64,000 nucleotides of DNA from FEN-1139 sp038207155. Its GTDB lineage: Bacteria > Myxococcota_A > Polyangia > Polyangiales > Polyangiaceae. The position numbers and the translations under genes were made by a program. The stretch is taken from assembly GCA_038207155.1 (NCBI GenBank), contig JBBRAB010000016.1, positions 42,321 through 106,320 of the forward strand, in the 5' to 3' direction. Positions 23,159 through 32,044 of this stretch are shown piece by piece; positions within the stretch are counted from its first letter, which is position 1, and every line of letters begins with the position of its first letter. The notes beneath the pieces are model-generated. The model had not been told where the DNA came from. It made no database searches and saw only the letters and a list, made by a program, of their open reading frames with translations.

Positions 23159-23540
23159 GCTTGCTGCGTGGCTCGCTCGCCGGCGCTCCTGCGCGCGCCA
23201 CAGAGCTGGCCCCGCGCTGTTTGCGCAGCTGAGGTGGCGCAGGTGCAAACCTGGTTTTGCACCGAGGCAGGTCACCGTGGGGGACTCTGGCCACAGTGGT
23301 CCGGGTTCAGCGAGGATTTGCGGGGCGAGCTTGTGATGCAGGGTCGAGCTTTGCGCGCGTCGTACTGGGGGGCACAGACAACGCTGGGTCGGATGCGGCG
23401 CGTTGTTTCGTTCGCGCGTTGTCGTTTCGGAAACCCCGCCCTAGAAACCGAACCAGTTCCAGATCGCCTCAACGCCGCGCTCGGCCAACGCAGTGGTCGG
23501 TGGGGCGCCTTAGACGCGGCAATCCGCAGAGAACCAGATC
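23159..23540. promoter_or_regulatory. 382-nt noncoding leader region upstream of accB
   Basis: No convincing gene is visible here. An in-frame open stretch from about 23168 runs into accB in a different frame and has no family-like content. The stretch contains an inverted repeat, GGTGCAAA-CCTGGT-TTTGCACC (23242-23263), that could be an operator or a transcript hairpin. Its position upstream of the accBC pair suggests a regulatory leader. Confidence 0.4.
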
Positions 23541-24014
23541 ATGCAGCTATCCCTGGACGAGCTACGAGCCATTGTCGACACCCTCCGCGCCGGAAACGTG
23601 GGGGAGTTCGAATACGAAGACGAGCAGGTCAAGCTGAGGTTGAGCTTTGGCGTCCCATCGTCGGGCACAGCGCTGACTCCGACTGTGACCTACGCCATGG
23701 CCCCGCCCGCAGTGGCGGCAGCCGCCACTCCCATAGCGGCGACAACGCCCGCACCGGGGGCAGAGGAGCTGGGCTGCGTGTTTGTGACCTCACCCTTCGT
23801 CGGGACCTTTTATCGCTCGTCGTCCCCTGATTCGAAGGCATTTGCCGAGGTGGGCTCGGACGTTCGCAAGGGACAGTCCCTGTGCATCGTCGAAGCGATG
23901 AAGCTCATGAATGAGATCGAGTCGGAGGTCTCCGGCGTGGTCGTCGAGCTGCTCGTTGAAAACGGGAGCAGCGTCGAATACGGCCAGAAGCTGTTCAAGG
24001 TGCGTACGGCCTGA
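23541..24014 (+). CDS. accB: Acetyl-CoA carboxylase biotin carboxyl carrier protein
   Basis: This 157-residue protein carries the biotin that shuttles CO2 in the first committed step of fatty-acid synthesis. An N-terminal segment with the usual short helix (LDELRAIVDTLRAGNVGEFEYED) and a Pro/Ala-rich linker lead to the biotinyl domain, with the biotinylation site EAMKLMNEIES and the family block VTSPFVGTFYRSSSPDSKAF. The Lys of AMKLM is the attachment residue. accC starts 14 nt later. Confidence 0.97.
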   Translation: MQLSLDELRAIVDTLRAGNVGEFEYEDEQVKLRLSFGVPSSGTALTPTVTYAMAPPAVAAAATPIAATTPAPGAEELGCVFVTSPFVGTFYRSSSPDSKAFAEVGSDVRKGQSLCIVEAMKLMNEIESEVSGVVVELLVENGSSVEYGQKLFKVRTA

Positions 24015-24027
24015 GCTCGGAGACCCC

Positions 24028-25389
24028 ATGTTCAAGAAGGTACTCATCGCTAATCGCGGCGAAATCGCGCTGCGCATCGTACGCGCCTGTCGGGAGCTCG
24101 GGATCGCCACCGTGGCGGTCCATTCCGACGTGGACGCCAACGCCCTTCACGTCAGGTTCGCCGATCAAGCGGTCTGCATCGGACCCGCCGCTCCGCAGAA
24201 GAGCTATCTGCATATTCCCGCGTTGATCGCGGCTGCCGAGATCACGGCGGCCGACGCCATCCATCCGGGTTACGGTTTTTTGTCTGAGAACGCCAAATTC
24301 GCTGAGATCGTCCAGCGCTGCGGACTGTCCTTCATTGGGCCAAATCCGGCTGCGATGCGCCTGTGGGGCGACAAATTGCTCGCTCGCGAGGCGGCGAGTC
24401 GCTTCGGACTGCCTCTGCTCCCCGGAAGCGTGGCCCTCACCGATGCGGTGCACGCTGAGGCCGAGTCGCAGCGGGTGGGACTGCCCGTCATTCTCAAGGC
24501 TCGCGGTGGCGGCGGTGGGCGAGGGATGCGCATCGTGCGTGCCCTGAGCGAGGTCGCCCGTGCCTATGAGTCGGCTACCGCCGAGGCGGCCAATGCCTTC
24601 GGAAACCCGGAAATGTACCTGGAGCGCTATGTCGAAAACCCGCGCCACGTCGAGTTTCAGGTACTGGCGGACCAGCACGGTCAGGTCTGGGTGCTCGGTG
24701 AGCGCGAGTGCTCGCTTCAGCGACGCCATCAGAAGCTGATCGAGGAATCGCCTTGTTTGGCGCTGTCCGACGAGCGCCGCGCCCAAATGATCGAGGTGAT
24801 CTCGCGCGCCGTGCGCGAGACGGGCTACACCACGCTTGGCACGCTCGAGTTCCTGATGGACGACGACGGTCAGCTCTACTTCATGGAGATGAACACGCGC
24901 GTCCAGGTGGAGCATCCCGTGACCGAGATGGTCACGGGCGTGGATCTGGTTGTCGAGCAGCTCAAAGCCGCCGCTGGCGAGCGCCTCGACCTCCCGCACA
25001 AGGGGATTTGGGGGCCACGCGGTCATGCGATCGAGTGTCGCGTGATGGCTGAGGATCCGGACACCTTTGCGCCTTGGCCGGGCCTCATCACGGAGTATCA
25101 CCCGCCGGGTGGAGCGGGGGTGCGTGTGGACTCCGGCGTCTACGGCGGCTTTCGCGTACCAAGCGCGTACGACTCACTGCTCGCCAAGGTGATCGTGCAC
25201 GCGTCCAGTCGTGAGAAGGCACGGCGGCGCATGCTGCGAGCGCTTGATGAGTTTATCATTGGCGGGATCCGCACCAACATCGCGCTGCACAAGGTCCTAC
25301 TCGAGGCAGATGAAGTTCGAGCGGGCACCATGACCACCCGGAGCGTCGAGGAAATCCTCGCCCGGCGACGCGCGCAGCCAAAGAGCTGA
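24028..25389 (+). CDS. accC: Biotin carboxylase
   Basis: The 453-residue ATP-grasp enzyme carboxylates biotin on AccB. Blocks: start FKKVLIANRGEIALRIVRAC, AIHPGYGFLSENAKFAE, the glycine-rich ATP loop KARGGGGGRGMRIV, ERECSLQRRHQKLIEE, catalytic region MEMNTRVQVEHPVTEMVTG and the C-terminal HAIECRVMAEDP. ATG 24028 is used because it begins the conserved protein. The length matches the family. The carboxyltransferase genes accA/accD are not in this window. Confidence 0.97.
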   Translation: MFKKVLIANRGEIALRIVRACRELGIATVAVHSDVDANALHVRFADQAVCIGPAAPQKSYLHIPALIAAAEITAADAIHPGYGFLSENAKFAEIVQRCGLSFIGPNPAAMRLWGDKLLAREAASRFGLPLLPGSVALTDAVHAEAESQRVGLPVILKARGGGGGRGMRIVRALSEVARAYESATAEAANAFGNPEMYLERYVENPRHVEFQVLADQHGQVWVLGERECSLQRRHQKLIEESPCLALSDERRAQMIEVISRAVRETGYTTLGTLEFLMDDDGQLYFMEMNTRVQVEHPVTEMVTGVDLVVEQLKAAAGERLDLPHKGIWGPRGHAIECRVMAEDPDTFAPWPGLITEYHPPGGAGVRVDSGVYGGFRVPSAYDSLLAKVIVHASSREKARRRMLRALDEFIIGGIRTNIALHKVLLEADEVRAGTMTTRSVEEILARRRAQPKS

Positions 25390-25458
25390 GCGCGTCGGGA
25401 GCAACTCAACCAGAAGCGGAACGGTTGAGTATCTGTCGTGCGGGCGCGGCCAAACGCG

Positions 25459-26190
25459 CTAGCGCGAGCGAGCAGGCTTGCGCCCCACCTGCTCGGCCGC
25501 GAACGCGACTGGGCAGCTGCGGACCACCGAGCAGCCAGCGCAATCGGGTGCACGCGCCGTGCAGCAGCGACGACCGTGAAAGATCAGGGTGTGCGACAAG
25601 ATGTCCCAATGCTCGCGCCCAAACAGCTTGATCAGATCGCGCTCGATCGCCACCGGCTCGGTCTCTTTCGACCAACCCAGACGCTGCGAGAGGCGCTGGA
25701 CGTGGGTGTCGACAACGACTCCCTCCGGCTTACCAAAGGCCACTCCGAGCACGACGTTGGCGGTCTTTCTGCCAACGCCGGCAAGCTCGATGAGCTGCTC
25801 GAGCTGCCCCGGCACCTGGCCGCCGTGCTCACTCACCAGCGTCGCTGACAGCGCCTGGATGTTGCGCGCCTTCTGCCGAAACATCCCGAGGCGTCCGAGC
25901 ACGCCCTCGAGCTCGGCGAGCGGGGCTACCGCGAGAGCCGCGGGGCTAGGCCAACGCGAAAAGAGCTCCGGTGTGACCTGATTGACCGCAACGTCGGTGC
26001 TCTGCGCGCTAAGCACCGTCGCCACGAGCAGTTGGAATGGCGAGGCGTGCTCAAGCTCGCAGTGGGCATCCGGGTAGGCGAGCCGCAGCGTTGCAAAGGT
26101 ATCCTGAGCGGTCGCAAGGGGCACGCCGCGCTTGGCCAAGCCGCCCTGCGACTTGGCCTTTACCGGCTTAGAGCTGCCTTCGGCGCTCAC
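25459..26190 (-). CDS. nth: Endonuclease III (DNA glycosylase/AP lyase)
   Basis: Base-excision repair enzyme that removes oxidised pyrimidines and nicks AP sites. The 243-residue protein has the helix-hairpin-helix LIELAGVGRKTANVVLG, with the catalytic Lys (GVGRKTA), and catalytic Asp in VDTHVQRLSQRLG. The [4Fe-4S] cluster loop is CCTARAPDCAGCSVVRSC. Its start overlaps the end of gyrA by 4 nt. A Lys/Ser-rich stretch precedes the core. Confidence 0.95.
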   Translation of the reverse strand: MSAEGSSKPVKAKSQGGLAKRGVPLATAQDTFATLRLAYPDAHCELEHASPFQLLVATVLSAQSTDVAVNQVTPELFSRWPSPAALAVAPLAELEGVLGRLGMFRQKARNIQALSATLVSEHGGQVPGQLEQLIELAGVGRKTANVVLGVAFGKPEGVVVDTHVQRLSQRLGWSKETEPVAIERDLIKLFGREHWDILSHTLIFHGRRCCTARAPDCAGCSVVRSCPVAFAAEQVGRKPARSR

Positions 26191-28898
26191 GACTCGCTGG
26201 AATCGTCGCCTTCAGGTGAGGCGTCGGGCGTGTCTGAACTGGTGTCCGTGTCCGTTGCGTCGGGTGCGTCGGGTGCGTCGGGTGCGTCGGGTGCGTCGGG
26301 TGCGTCGGGTGCAAGGGACGGAGGCAGCAGGCTGCGGCCGTCGCCGCTCTCGCCTTCGCCCTCGCCTTCGGGTTCGGCACGTTCGCCCACGGCTTCGAGA
26401 GCCACGACGCGCTCGTCGTCATCCACCCGCATCACCTTGACGCCCTGAGCGTTACGACCCGTCTCGCGGATGTCCTGCACCGAGGTGCGAATGGTCTGTC
26501 CGCGATCTGTGATCAGCATGACCTCATCGGTCGGACCGACCAGCGTGAGTCCAACGACGGGGCCGTTGCGGTCCGAGCAGTCGATCAACATGATGCCCTT
26601 ACCGCCGCGGTTCTGCAGGCGGTACTCCTCAAGCGAGGTGCGCTTGCCGTATCCACGCTCGCAGATCGCCAGCACCTGGGCGCGTTCCGGATCGGTAGCC
26701 GTCATGCCGACGACCTCATCGCCCTCTTCAAGCTCAATCGCCTTGACGCCGCTGGTGTTGCGGCCCATCGGGCGAACCTGCTGTTCGTCGAAACGAATGC
26801 ATTTGCCCTTCTTGGTGGCGATCAGGAACTCGCGCGTGCCATCGGTCGTGAGCGCCGTCAGCAGGCTGTCGTCGGGGCTGAGCTTGACCCCGATGATGCC
26901 GCTCGTGCGGTAGTTCTGATAGTCGATTACGCTGGTCTTCTTGATCTGCCCGCCACGCGTAATGGTCGTGATGAACAGGTTCTCATCAAAGCCGTGAACT
27001 GGGGTGATGGCGGCGATGCGCTCATCTGTCCCAAGCTCGATGAAGTTGACGATCGCCCGGCCCTTGCCGGTGCGGGCCGACAGTGGCACTTCGTAGATCT
27101 TTTTCACCCACAGCTTACCCAGGGTGCTGAAAAAGAAGACAAACGAGTGGGTTGAGGCAACAAATAGCTGATTGACGAAATCGTCATCGCGCGCCTCCAT
27201 GCCCCGGTTGCCCTTGCCGCCGCGCTTCTGCGCCTTGTAGGTCGTGTAGGGCGTGCGCTTGATGTAGCCCTGGTGGGAGATCGTCACGCACATGTCCTCG
27301 ACCTGGATCAGATCCTCGATCTGAATGTCGGCTTCGTCGTCGACGATGTCGGTACGGCGCGGTTGACCGTGCTTGGTGCAGATCTCTTCCAGCTCGCCGA
27401 CGATCACGCTCATCAGCAGGGTCTCGTCCGCGAGAATGGCGCGCAGCGAGGCAATCAGATCCGCCAGCCCTCCGTACTCGGTCGCGAGCTTGTCCTGCTC
27501 GAGGCCCGTCAGGCGTTGGAGACGCATCTCGAGAATGGCCTTGGCCTGACGCTCTGAGAGGAAATAGTCCCCGCGCTTGCGGGCGGCTTCGAGCTCCGCC
27601 TCGGGACGGCCCGCGCGCTTGACGAAAGCTTCCAGGCCCTTGAGCGGCAGCTTCATCAGGGCAATGCGTGCCACGTCGGGATCCGACGACGCCCGAATCG
27701 TGCGAATCACGAGATCGACCTCGGTCACGGCCATGCCGAGACCCTCGACCAGCTCCAGCTGCGCCTCGGCGCGCGAGAGCTCAAAGCGAGTACGCCGGCT
27801 GACCACGTCGCGCCGGTGTTCGATGAAGATGCGCAGCATCTCCCGCAGCTCGAGTACCGCCGGGCGCTGACGAACGATAGCTAGGTTGATGACGCCGAAG
27901 GTCGACTGCAGATCGGTCTGGCGATAAAGCTGGTTGAGGACGACCTGGGGATAGACGTCCTTTTTGAGCTCGATCACGAGACGCATGCCGTCGCGGTCGC
28001 TCTCGTCGCGTGCTTCGCGGATGCCCTCGATGCGCTTGTCGCGCATCAGCTCGCCAATCTTGGCGTGCAGCCGGGCCTTGTTGACCTGGTACGGCAGCTC
28101 CACTACGACGATCTGCTCGCGCTCAGTGCCGGAAACCTTCTCGACGATCGTCCGGGCGCGCACGGTGATCGAGCCGCGACCGGTGCGGTAGGCGGACCAG
28201 ATCCCCGAACGTCCGTGGATGATGCCACCCGTCGGGAAATCCGGCCCCGGTACGATCTTCATGATCTCTTCGAGCGGGGTCTCCGGATCCGAGATCAGCA
28301 GTATCGTCGCCGTGATGATTTCCGCCAAATTATGCGGCGGAATGTTGGTGGCCATGCCGACGGCAATGCCGCCTGAGCCGTTGACGAGCAGGTTGGGGAA
28401 GCGGTTAGGAAGTACGGTTGGCTCGAGCTGCGTGTCGTCGAAGTTCGGCGTGAAATCGACGGTCTCTTTCTCGATGTCAGCCAGCAGCTCAGCGGTCACC
28501 CGCGCCATCCGACACTCGGTGTAGCGGTAGGCGGCAGCGGGATCCCCATCAACGGAACCGAAGTTGCCTTGGCCGTCGACGAGCGGGTGCCGCATCGAGA
28601 AGCTCTGCGCCATGCGCACGAGCGCGTCGTACACGCTGGCGTCGCCATGCGGATGGTAGTTACCCAGCACCTGACCAACCACCGTGGCGCACTTACGATA
28701 GCCCGCGCCCGGGGTCAGATTGAGGTCACGCATCGCGTAGAGGATGCGGCGATGCACCGGCTTCAGACCGTCGCGGGCATCGGGGATCGCGCGCCCGATG
28801 ATGACGCTCATCGCATAGTCGAGGTACGACGTGCGCATCTCGTCTTGAATGCTGATCGGGTGCTCGTGTTGGGGGCTCAAACCGTCGTGTTCCATCAC
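26187..28898 (-). CDS. gyrA: DNA gyrase subunit A
   Basis: The 903-residue subunit cuts and rejoins DNA during negative supercoiling. The breakage-reunion domain holds the catalytic Tyr126 (AAAYRYTEC), with the QRDR segment YHPHGDASVYD at 81-91. The equivalent of E. coli Ser83 is Ala87; Asp87 of E. coli is Asp91 here. The C-terminal beta-pinwheel includes the GyrA box QKRGGKG, which separates it from ParC. The tail is acidic and ends in a tandem Asp-Ala-Pro repeat coded by six 9-bp units. gyrB is not in this window. A 244-nt gap separates it from bamA. Confidence 0.97.
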   Translation of the reverse strand: MMEHDGLSPQHEHPISIQDEMRTSYLDYAMSVIIGRAIPDARDGLKPVHRRILYAMRDLNLTPGAGYRKCATVVGQVLGNYHPHGDASVYDALVRMAQSFSMRHPLVDGQGNFGSVDGDPAAAYRYTECRMARVTAELLADIEKETVDFTPNFDDTQLEPTVLPNRFPNLLVNGSGGIAVGMATNIPPHNLAEIITATILLISDPETPLEEIMKIVPGPDFPTGGIIHGRSGIWSAYRTGRGSITVRARTIVEKVSGTEREQIVVVELPYQVNKARLHAKIGELMRDKRIEGIREARDESDRDGMRLVIELKKDVYPQVVLNQLYRQTDLQSTFGVINLAIVRQRPAVLELREMLRIFIEHRRDVVSRRTRFELSRAEAQLELVEGLGMAVTEVDLVIRTIRASSDPDVARIALMKLPLKGLEAFVKRAGRPEAELEAARKRGDYFLSERQAKAILEMRLQRLTGLEQDKLATEYGGLADLIASLRAILADETLLMSVIVGELEEICTKHGQPRRTDIVDDEADIQIEDLIQVEDMCVTISHQGYIKRTPYTTYKAQKRGGKGNRGMEARDDDFVNQLFVASTHSFVFFFSTLGKLWVKKIYEVPLSARTGKGRAIVNFIELGTDERIAAITPVHGFDENLFITTITRGGQIKKTSVIDYQNYRTSGIIGVKLSPDDSLLTALTTDGTREFLIATKKGKCIRFDEQQVRPMGRNTSGVKAIELEEGDEVVGMTATDPERAQVLAICERGYGKRTSLEEYRLQNRGGKGIMLIDCSDRNGPVVGLTLVGPTDEVMLITDRGQTIRTSVQDIRETGRNAQGVKVMRVDDDERVVALEAVGERAEPEGEGEGESGDGRSLLPPSLAPDAPDAPDAPDAPDAPDATDTDTSSDTPDASPEGDDSSES
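26257..26310 (-). repeat. Six 9-bp tandem repeats coding (DAP)n in the GyrA tail
   Basis: Six perfect copies of GCGTCGGGT on the plus strand code for repeated Asp-Ala-Pro on the minus strand. The array lies in the disordered acidic C-terminal tail of GyrA. The unit is a multiple of three, so copy-number changes would keep the frame. Confidence 0.93.
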
Positions 28899-29142
28899 GT
28901 CTCTTTCGAAGGCCGAATAGGCTCCGTACCCCAGCCAAGCAGGGATGACAACAGGCGAAAACGCCTGGAAGATCCGGCCTGTGATGTTGTTTACCGGCTT
29001 TCGACGCGGAGGCCGGCCAAAAGGAGCCGCGGGCGCGAGCGGACGCCGCCTGCGGGGGCGTTCTGGGCCTCCTCAGGGTGACCGAGCCGGGCTGCGCGCG
29101 ACTCGATCGAGTGCCCCGCGCTGCGACCAGCCTGGGCTCAGC

Positions 29143-31680
29143 TCAGAAAAAGTTACCGATCGTGAACTCGAAGACGTTGGTCTCTTCGTACGGAAGGGGC
29201 TTGAACGGAAAGCCCCACTCGAAGCGCAGCGGGCCAAGCGGCGAGAACCACCGCAGCCCGAAGCCGTACGAGGTGCGCATCGCGGCGATGCTCGACCAGC
29301 CGTTAAAGCAGGGGCTGGTCTCAGGGTAGAGCGCCAGCGTGGTCTTGCAGTAGTTCTGCTCGAGGTTCCACGCGTTGCCGGCGTCGGTGAACACGACGCC
29401 CTTGATGCCAACCGCTTCCATGATCGTGAACTCGAGCTCGATGTTCTGGTAGTAGCTCAGGTTGCCGCCGATATTGGCGCCTTGCGCGAGCGGAGCGCTG
29501 TTGGGATCCGTCGAGGAGGTCAGCGGAATCCGCGGGCCGAGGCTGCGGAAGCGGAAGCCGCGGACGTCGTAAATGCCGCCGAGGAAGGTACGAGCAAAGA
29601 TCGGCACGCCCGACGAGGAAGGGCTCGTCACGTGACCGCCCTCCATGTTCACCTTGAAAACCAGCCACTTCATGAGCGGGTAGTAAAACCGCGCTGTCAT
29701 ATTGTGACGTAGGAACTCGTTGTGACTACCGAACTCGGAGGCCGCCAGATCACTCGAGGCGCGGAGATAGATACCGCTAGTCGGAAACAGCCGGTTGTCG
29801 CGGCTGTCGTAGGTGAGTGCCGGGCGAACGCTCGAGGTGAAACCGTCGTTGAATAGGTTGGCCAGCGGCAACCGACGGAACACGCTGAGACCGGTCGAAC
29901 TCGCGAAAAATGGCGATGAGGTGTCGGTCGTGACCTGATCGAGCTGGCTGGTGTACGTCATCGAGGCGTACAGCCGCGGAGCGATCAGCGGATAGCCGAA
30001 GGTCAGGCTGGCGCCCAGACTGTTCTGCGAAAAATCTGAGTAGCGACGCAGCTGGTTGAAGCCCTCGACGCTCGTATTGAATTTACTGTTGAGAAAGTAC
30101 GGCTCAAAGAAGCGCACCGTGAACATGCGCCGCAGCCCGCTCAGCTGCGCCTGGGCGGACAGGCTCTGGCCATTGCCGAACAGATTGGCCTGTTGGACCT
30201 GCGCTGTCGCAATGAAGTTTTCGATGCTGGAAAAGCCGGCTCCGACCTGGAACGTCCCGGTCGGGCGCTCACCAACCTCGATGAACACGTTCATCTGGTC
30301 GGGGGTGGAGCCCTGCTCGGTCGAAATGTCGACGCGCTCAAAGTAGCCAAGTGCGGTGACTCGGCGCTTGGAGGACTCCAGCTTGGACTCACTGAACTGG
30401 TCGCCCTCGGCGATTTCAAGCTCACGCCGCATGACCTTGTCGCGGGTTTTGGTATTGCCGCGGAACTCGATCCGACCAAAGTGCACAAGCGGACCGCGCA
30501 CGATCGGGACGATTACGTCCACCTCGCGGGTCTCGGGATCGACGCGAGTCTCCGGATTGGCTTCCACACTGGCGAAGCCGTTGTCGCGATACAGGCTGCG
30601 GATGTGCTGCAAATCCTCAAGCAGCGCAGCTCGATTGAAAAAATCTCCCGATTCGGCCTGCACCATCATGCGCAGGTTGCGTCGACCCTTGAGCGGCTCG
30701 ACCTCACGCCCGTCGGGGCCCTTCTCGAAGATGCGCAGCTGACGAATTCGGTAGCGGGGCCCTTCGTCGATGTTGATCGCGAGCTCAATGCCCGACCGAT
30801 CCGGGGTCAGCATCACACGCGGGGTAGCGACCGCAACCTGAAGGTAGCCACGATCGTAGTAAAGCGAGCTGAGAATTGCGACGTCGCGCTCGAAGGCGTC
30901 CTGACGGAACGGACCGCCCGCGCCAAGGCTCATGATCGAGGTGGCCCCGGTGAACATCGCATCCCGAAGCTCTTGGTCCGAAATATGTCCGTTGCCAATG
31001 AAGGTGACGCGCTTGACGTTGACCTGGGTGTTCTCCCGCACCGTGAAACGAACGGTCACCTCGTTGTTACGAAGTGGCACGATTTGCGAGTCGACCTGGG
31101 CTAGAAAATAGCCCTTCTCCGCGTACATATCGCGGAGCTTCTGCACGCTGCGCGCAATGGCAGGGTGACTCACGATCGTGTTGGGCTTGAGCTCGATGGC
31201 CTCGGTGAGGTCATCCTTCTCAATCGCGTCGTTGCCCGTAAATTCTACGGTCTGGATGCTGGCGCGCTCACGCACTACGAAGCGCAGCACGACGCCCTGA
31301 TCATTGCGATCAAGTTCCACCTGAATGTCGTCAAAGAAGCCGGAACCCCACAGTTCACGTACGTCCTTCGCGAGGCGTTCCGGATCGAACGCGTCGCCGG
31401 GGCGCTGACGCAAGTAGGCGAGAATGTCGGCTGCAGTGACGCGGCGATTGCCGGTGACGATGACGTCGACCACGGGAAGATCGCGCGCTGACTCCGCTTC
31501 TCCCGAGGGCAGCTGAGTCGAGCGGGGCATTGCGGCGCTGAGCTCGCTCGGAGCGTCTTGGGCACTCGCGACGGACCCGCAAAGGGCGGTGCCGACCAGA
31601 ATCGCTGTGAGGACTGCGGGACGCAGCTGTGCCAGCGCTGGGCGCAGGGCTTGACGGTTGGCGCGTGAATTCGGCTGCAT
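29143..31680 (-). CDS. bamA: BamA, outer-membrane protein assembly factor
   Basis: The 845-residue Omp85-family protein inserts beta-barrels into the outer membrane. A signal peptide (about residues 15-40, ending SVASAQ) is followed by five POTRA-type repeats; VVDVIVTGNRRVTAADI and IEFRGNTKTRDKVMRRELEIAEGD are typical starts. The C-terminal barrel contains GFGLRWFSPLGPLRFEWGFP and ends in EFTIGNFF, with the terminal Phe typical of barrel proteins. It is flanked by gyrA and parE rather than by skp/lpxD-type genes. Confidence 0.96.
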   Translation of the reverse strand: MQPNSRANRQALRPALAQLRPAVLTAILVGTALCGSVASAQDAPSELSAAMPRSTQLPSGEAESARDLPVVDVIVTGNRRVTAADILAYLRQRPGDAFDPERLAKDVRELWGSGFFDDIQVELDRNDQGVVLRFVVRERASIQTVEFTGNDAIEKDDLTEAIELKPNTIVSHPAIARSVQKLRDMYAEKGYFLAQVDSQIVPLRNNEVTVRFTVRENTQVNVKRVTFIGNGHISDQELRDAMFTGATSIMSLGAGGPFRQDAFERDVAILSSLYYDRGYLQVAVATPRVMLTPDRSGIELAINIDEGPRYRIRQLRIFEKGPDGREVEPLKGRRNLRMMVQAESGDFFNRAALLEDLQHIRSLYRDNGFASVEANPETRVDPETREVDVIVPIVRGPLVHFGRIEFRGNTKTRDKVMRRELEIAEGDQFSESKLESSKRRVTALGYFERVDISTEQGSTPDQMNVFIEVGERPTGTFQVGAGFSSIENFIATAQVQQANLFGNGQSLSAQAQLSGLRRMFTVRFFEPYFLNSKFNTSVEGFNQLRRYSDFSQNSLGASLTFGYPLIAPRLYASMTYTSQLDQVTTDTSSPFFASSTGLSVFRRLPLANLFNDGFTSSVRPALTYDSRDNRLFPTSGIYLRASSDLAASEFGSHNEFLRHNMTARFYYPLMKWLVFKVNMEGGHVTSPSSSGVPIFARTFLGGIYDVRGFRFRSLGPRIPLTSSTDPNSAPLAQGANIGGNLSYYQNIELEFTIMEAVGIKGVVFTDAGNAWNLEQNYCKTTLALYPETSPCFNGWSSIAAMRTSYGFGLRWFSPLGPLRFEWGFPFKPLPYEETNVFEFTIGNFF

Positions 31681-32044
31681 CGGAAGTCCGGGGCGTTTAG
31701 GGCCTCAAGGCCGACACGAGGTCAGACCGTAGGAGACTCCGGCGCCTGCGTAGCCCAGAGCGGAGCGTCGCTCAAGCCAAAGCCACGATTTGTGGCGGGT
31801 CCCAGCATGAACGGCGAGCAACTGGCCTTGAATTGGGGCGCTGGCGCTGTCAACCGCCGGGCGCTGCGCATCCGCTCATGCGCCTGCGGCCGTGTTGCGA
31901 GGGTCCGTGCGGAGCCGCGGTACGACGCTGTCGCTCGCGCGAGCGTTGCCACAGCGAGTCACGCGGCCGAGCCAAGACGTCTCCCGGCGTAGTCCCAATG
32001 CCCAAGCTCGATGGCGTCGGGCAGCAGGCCGACGGCCCGCGCCG
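31681..32044 (-). other. 364-nt noncoding gap between parE and bamA
   Basis: No gene is supported here. It holds a strong inverted repeat (31926-31956) and a short palindrome GGCCTCAAGGCC at 31701-31712, close to the bamA start. The bamA promoter probably lies in it, but I see no clear -35/-10 pair. Confidence 0.5.
31926..31956 (-). terminator. GC-rich palindrome downstream of parE
   Basis: A perfect 14-bp palindrome (CGCTCGCGCGAGCG, 31932-31945) is enclosed by CGCTGT...ACAGCG arms with a 5-nt asymmetric bulge. It lies about 90 nt after the parE stop. It lacks a U-tract, so its role as a terminator is uncertain. Confidence 0.35.

Noticed and set aside
23168..23830. 220-codon open frame upstream of and overlapping accB
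   Set aside because: It overlaps accB by about 290 nt in another frame and shows no family-like blocks. The part before accB is treated as noncoding.
26257..26310. CRISPR-like array (short regular repeats)
   Set aside because: The units are 9 bp with no spacers and lie in frame inside gyrA, so they are a coding microsatellite.
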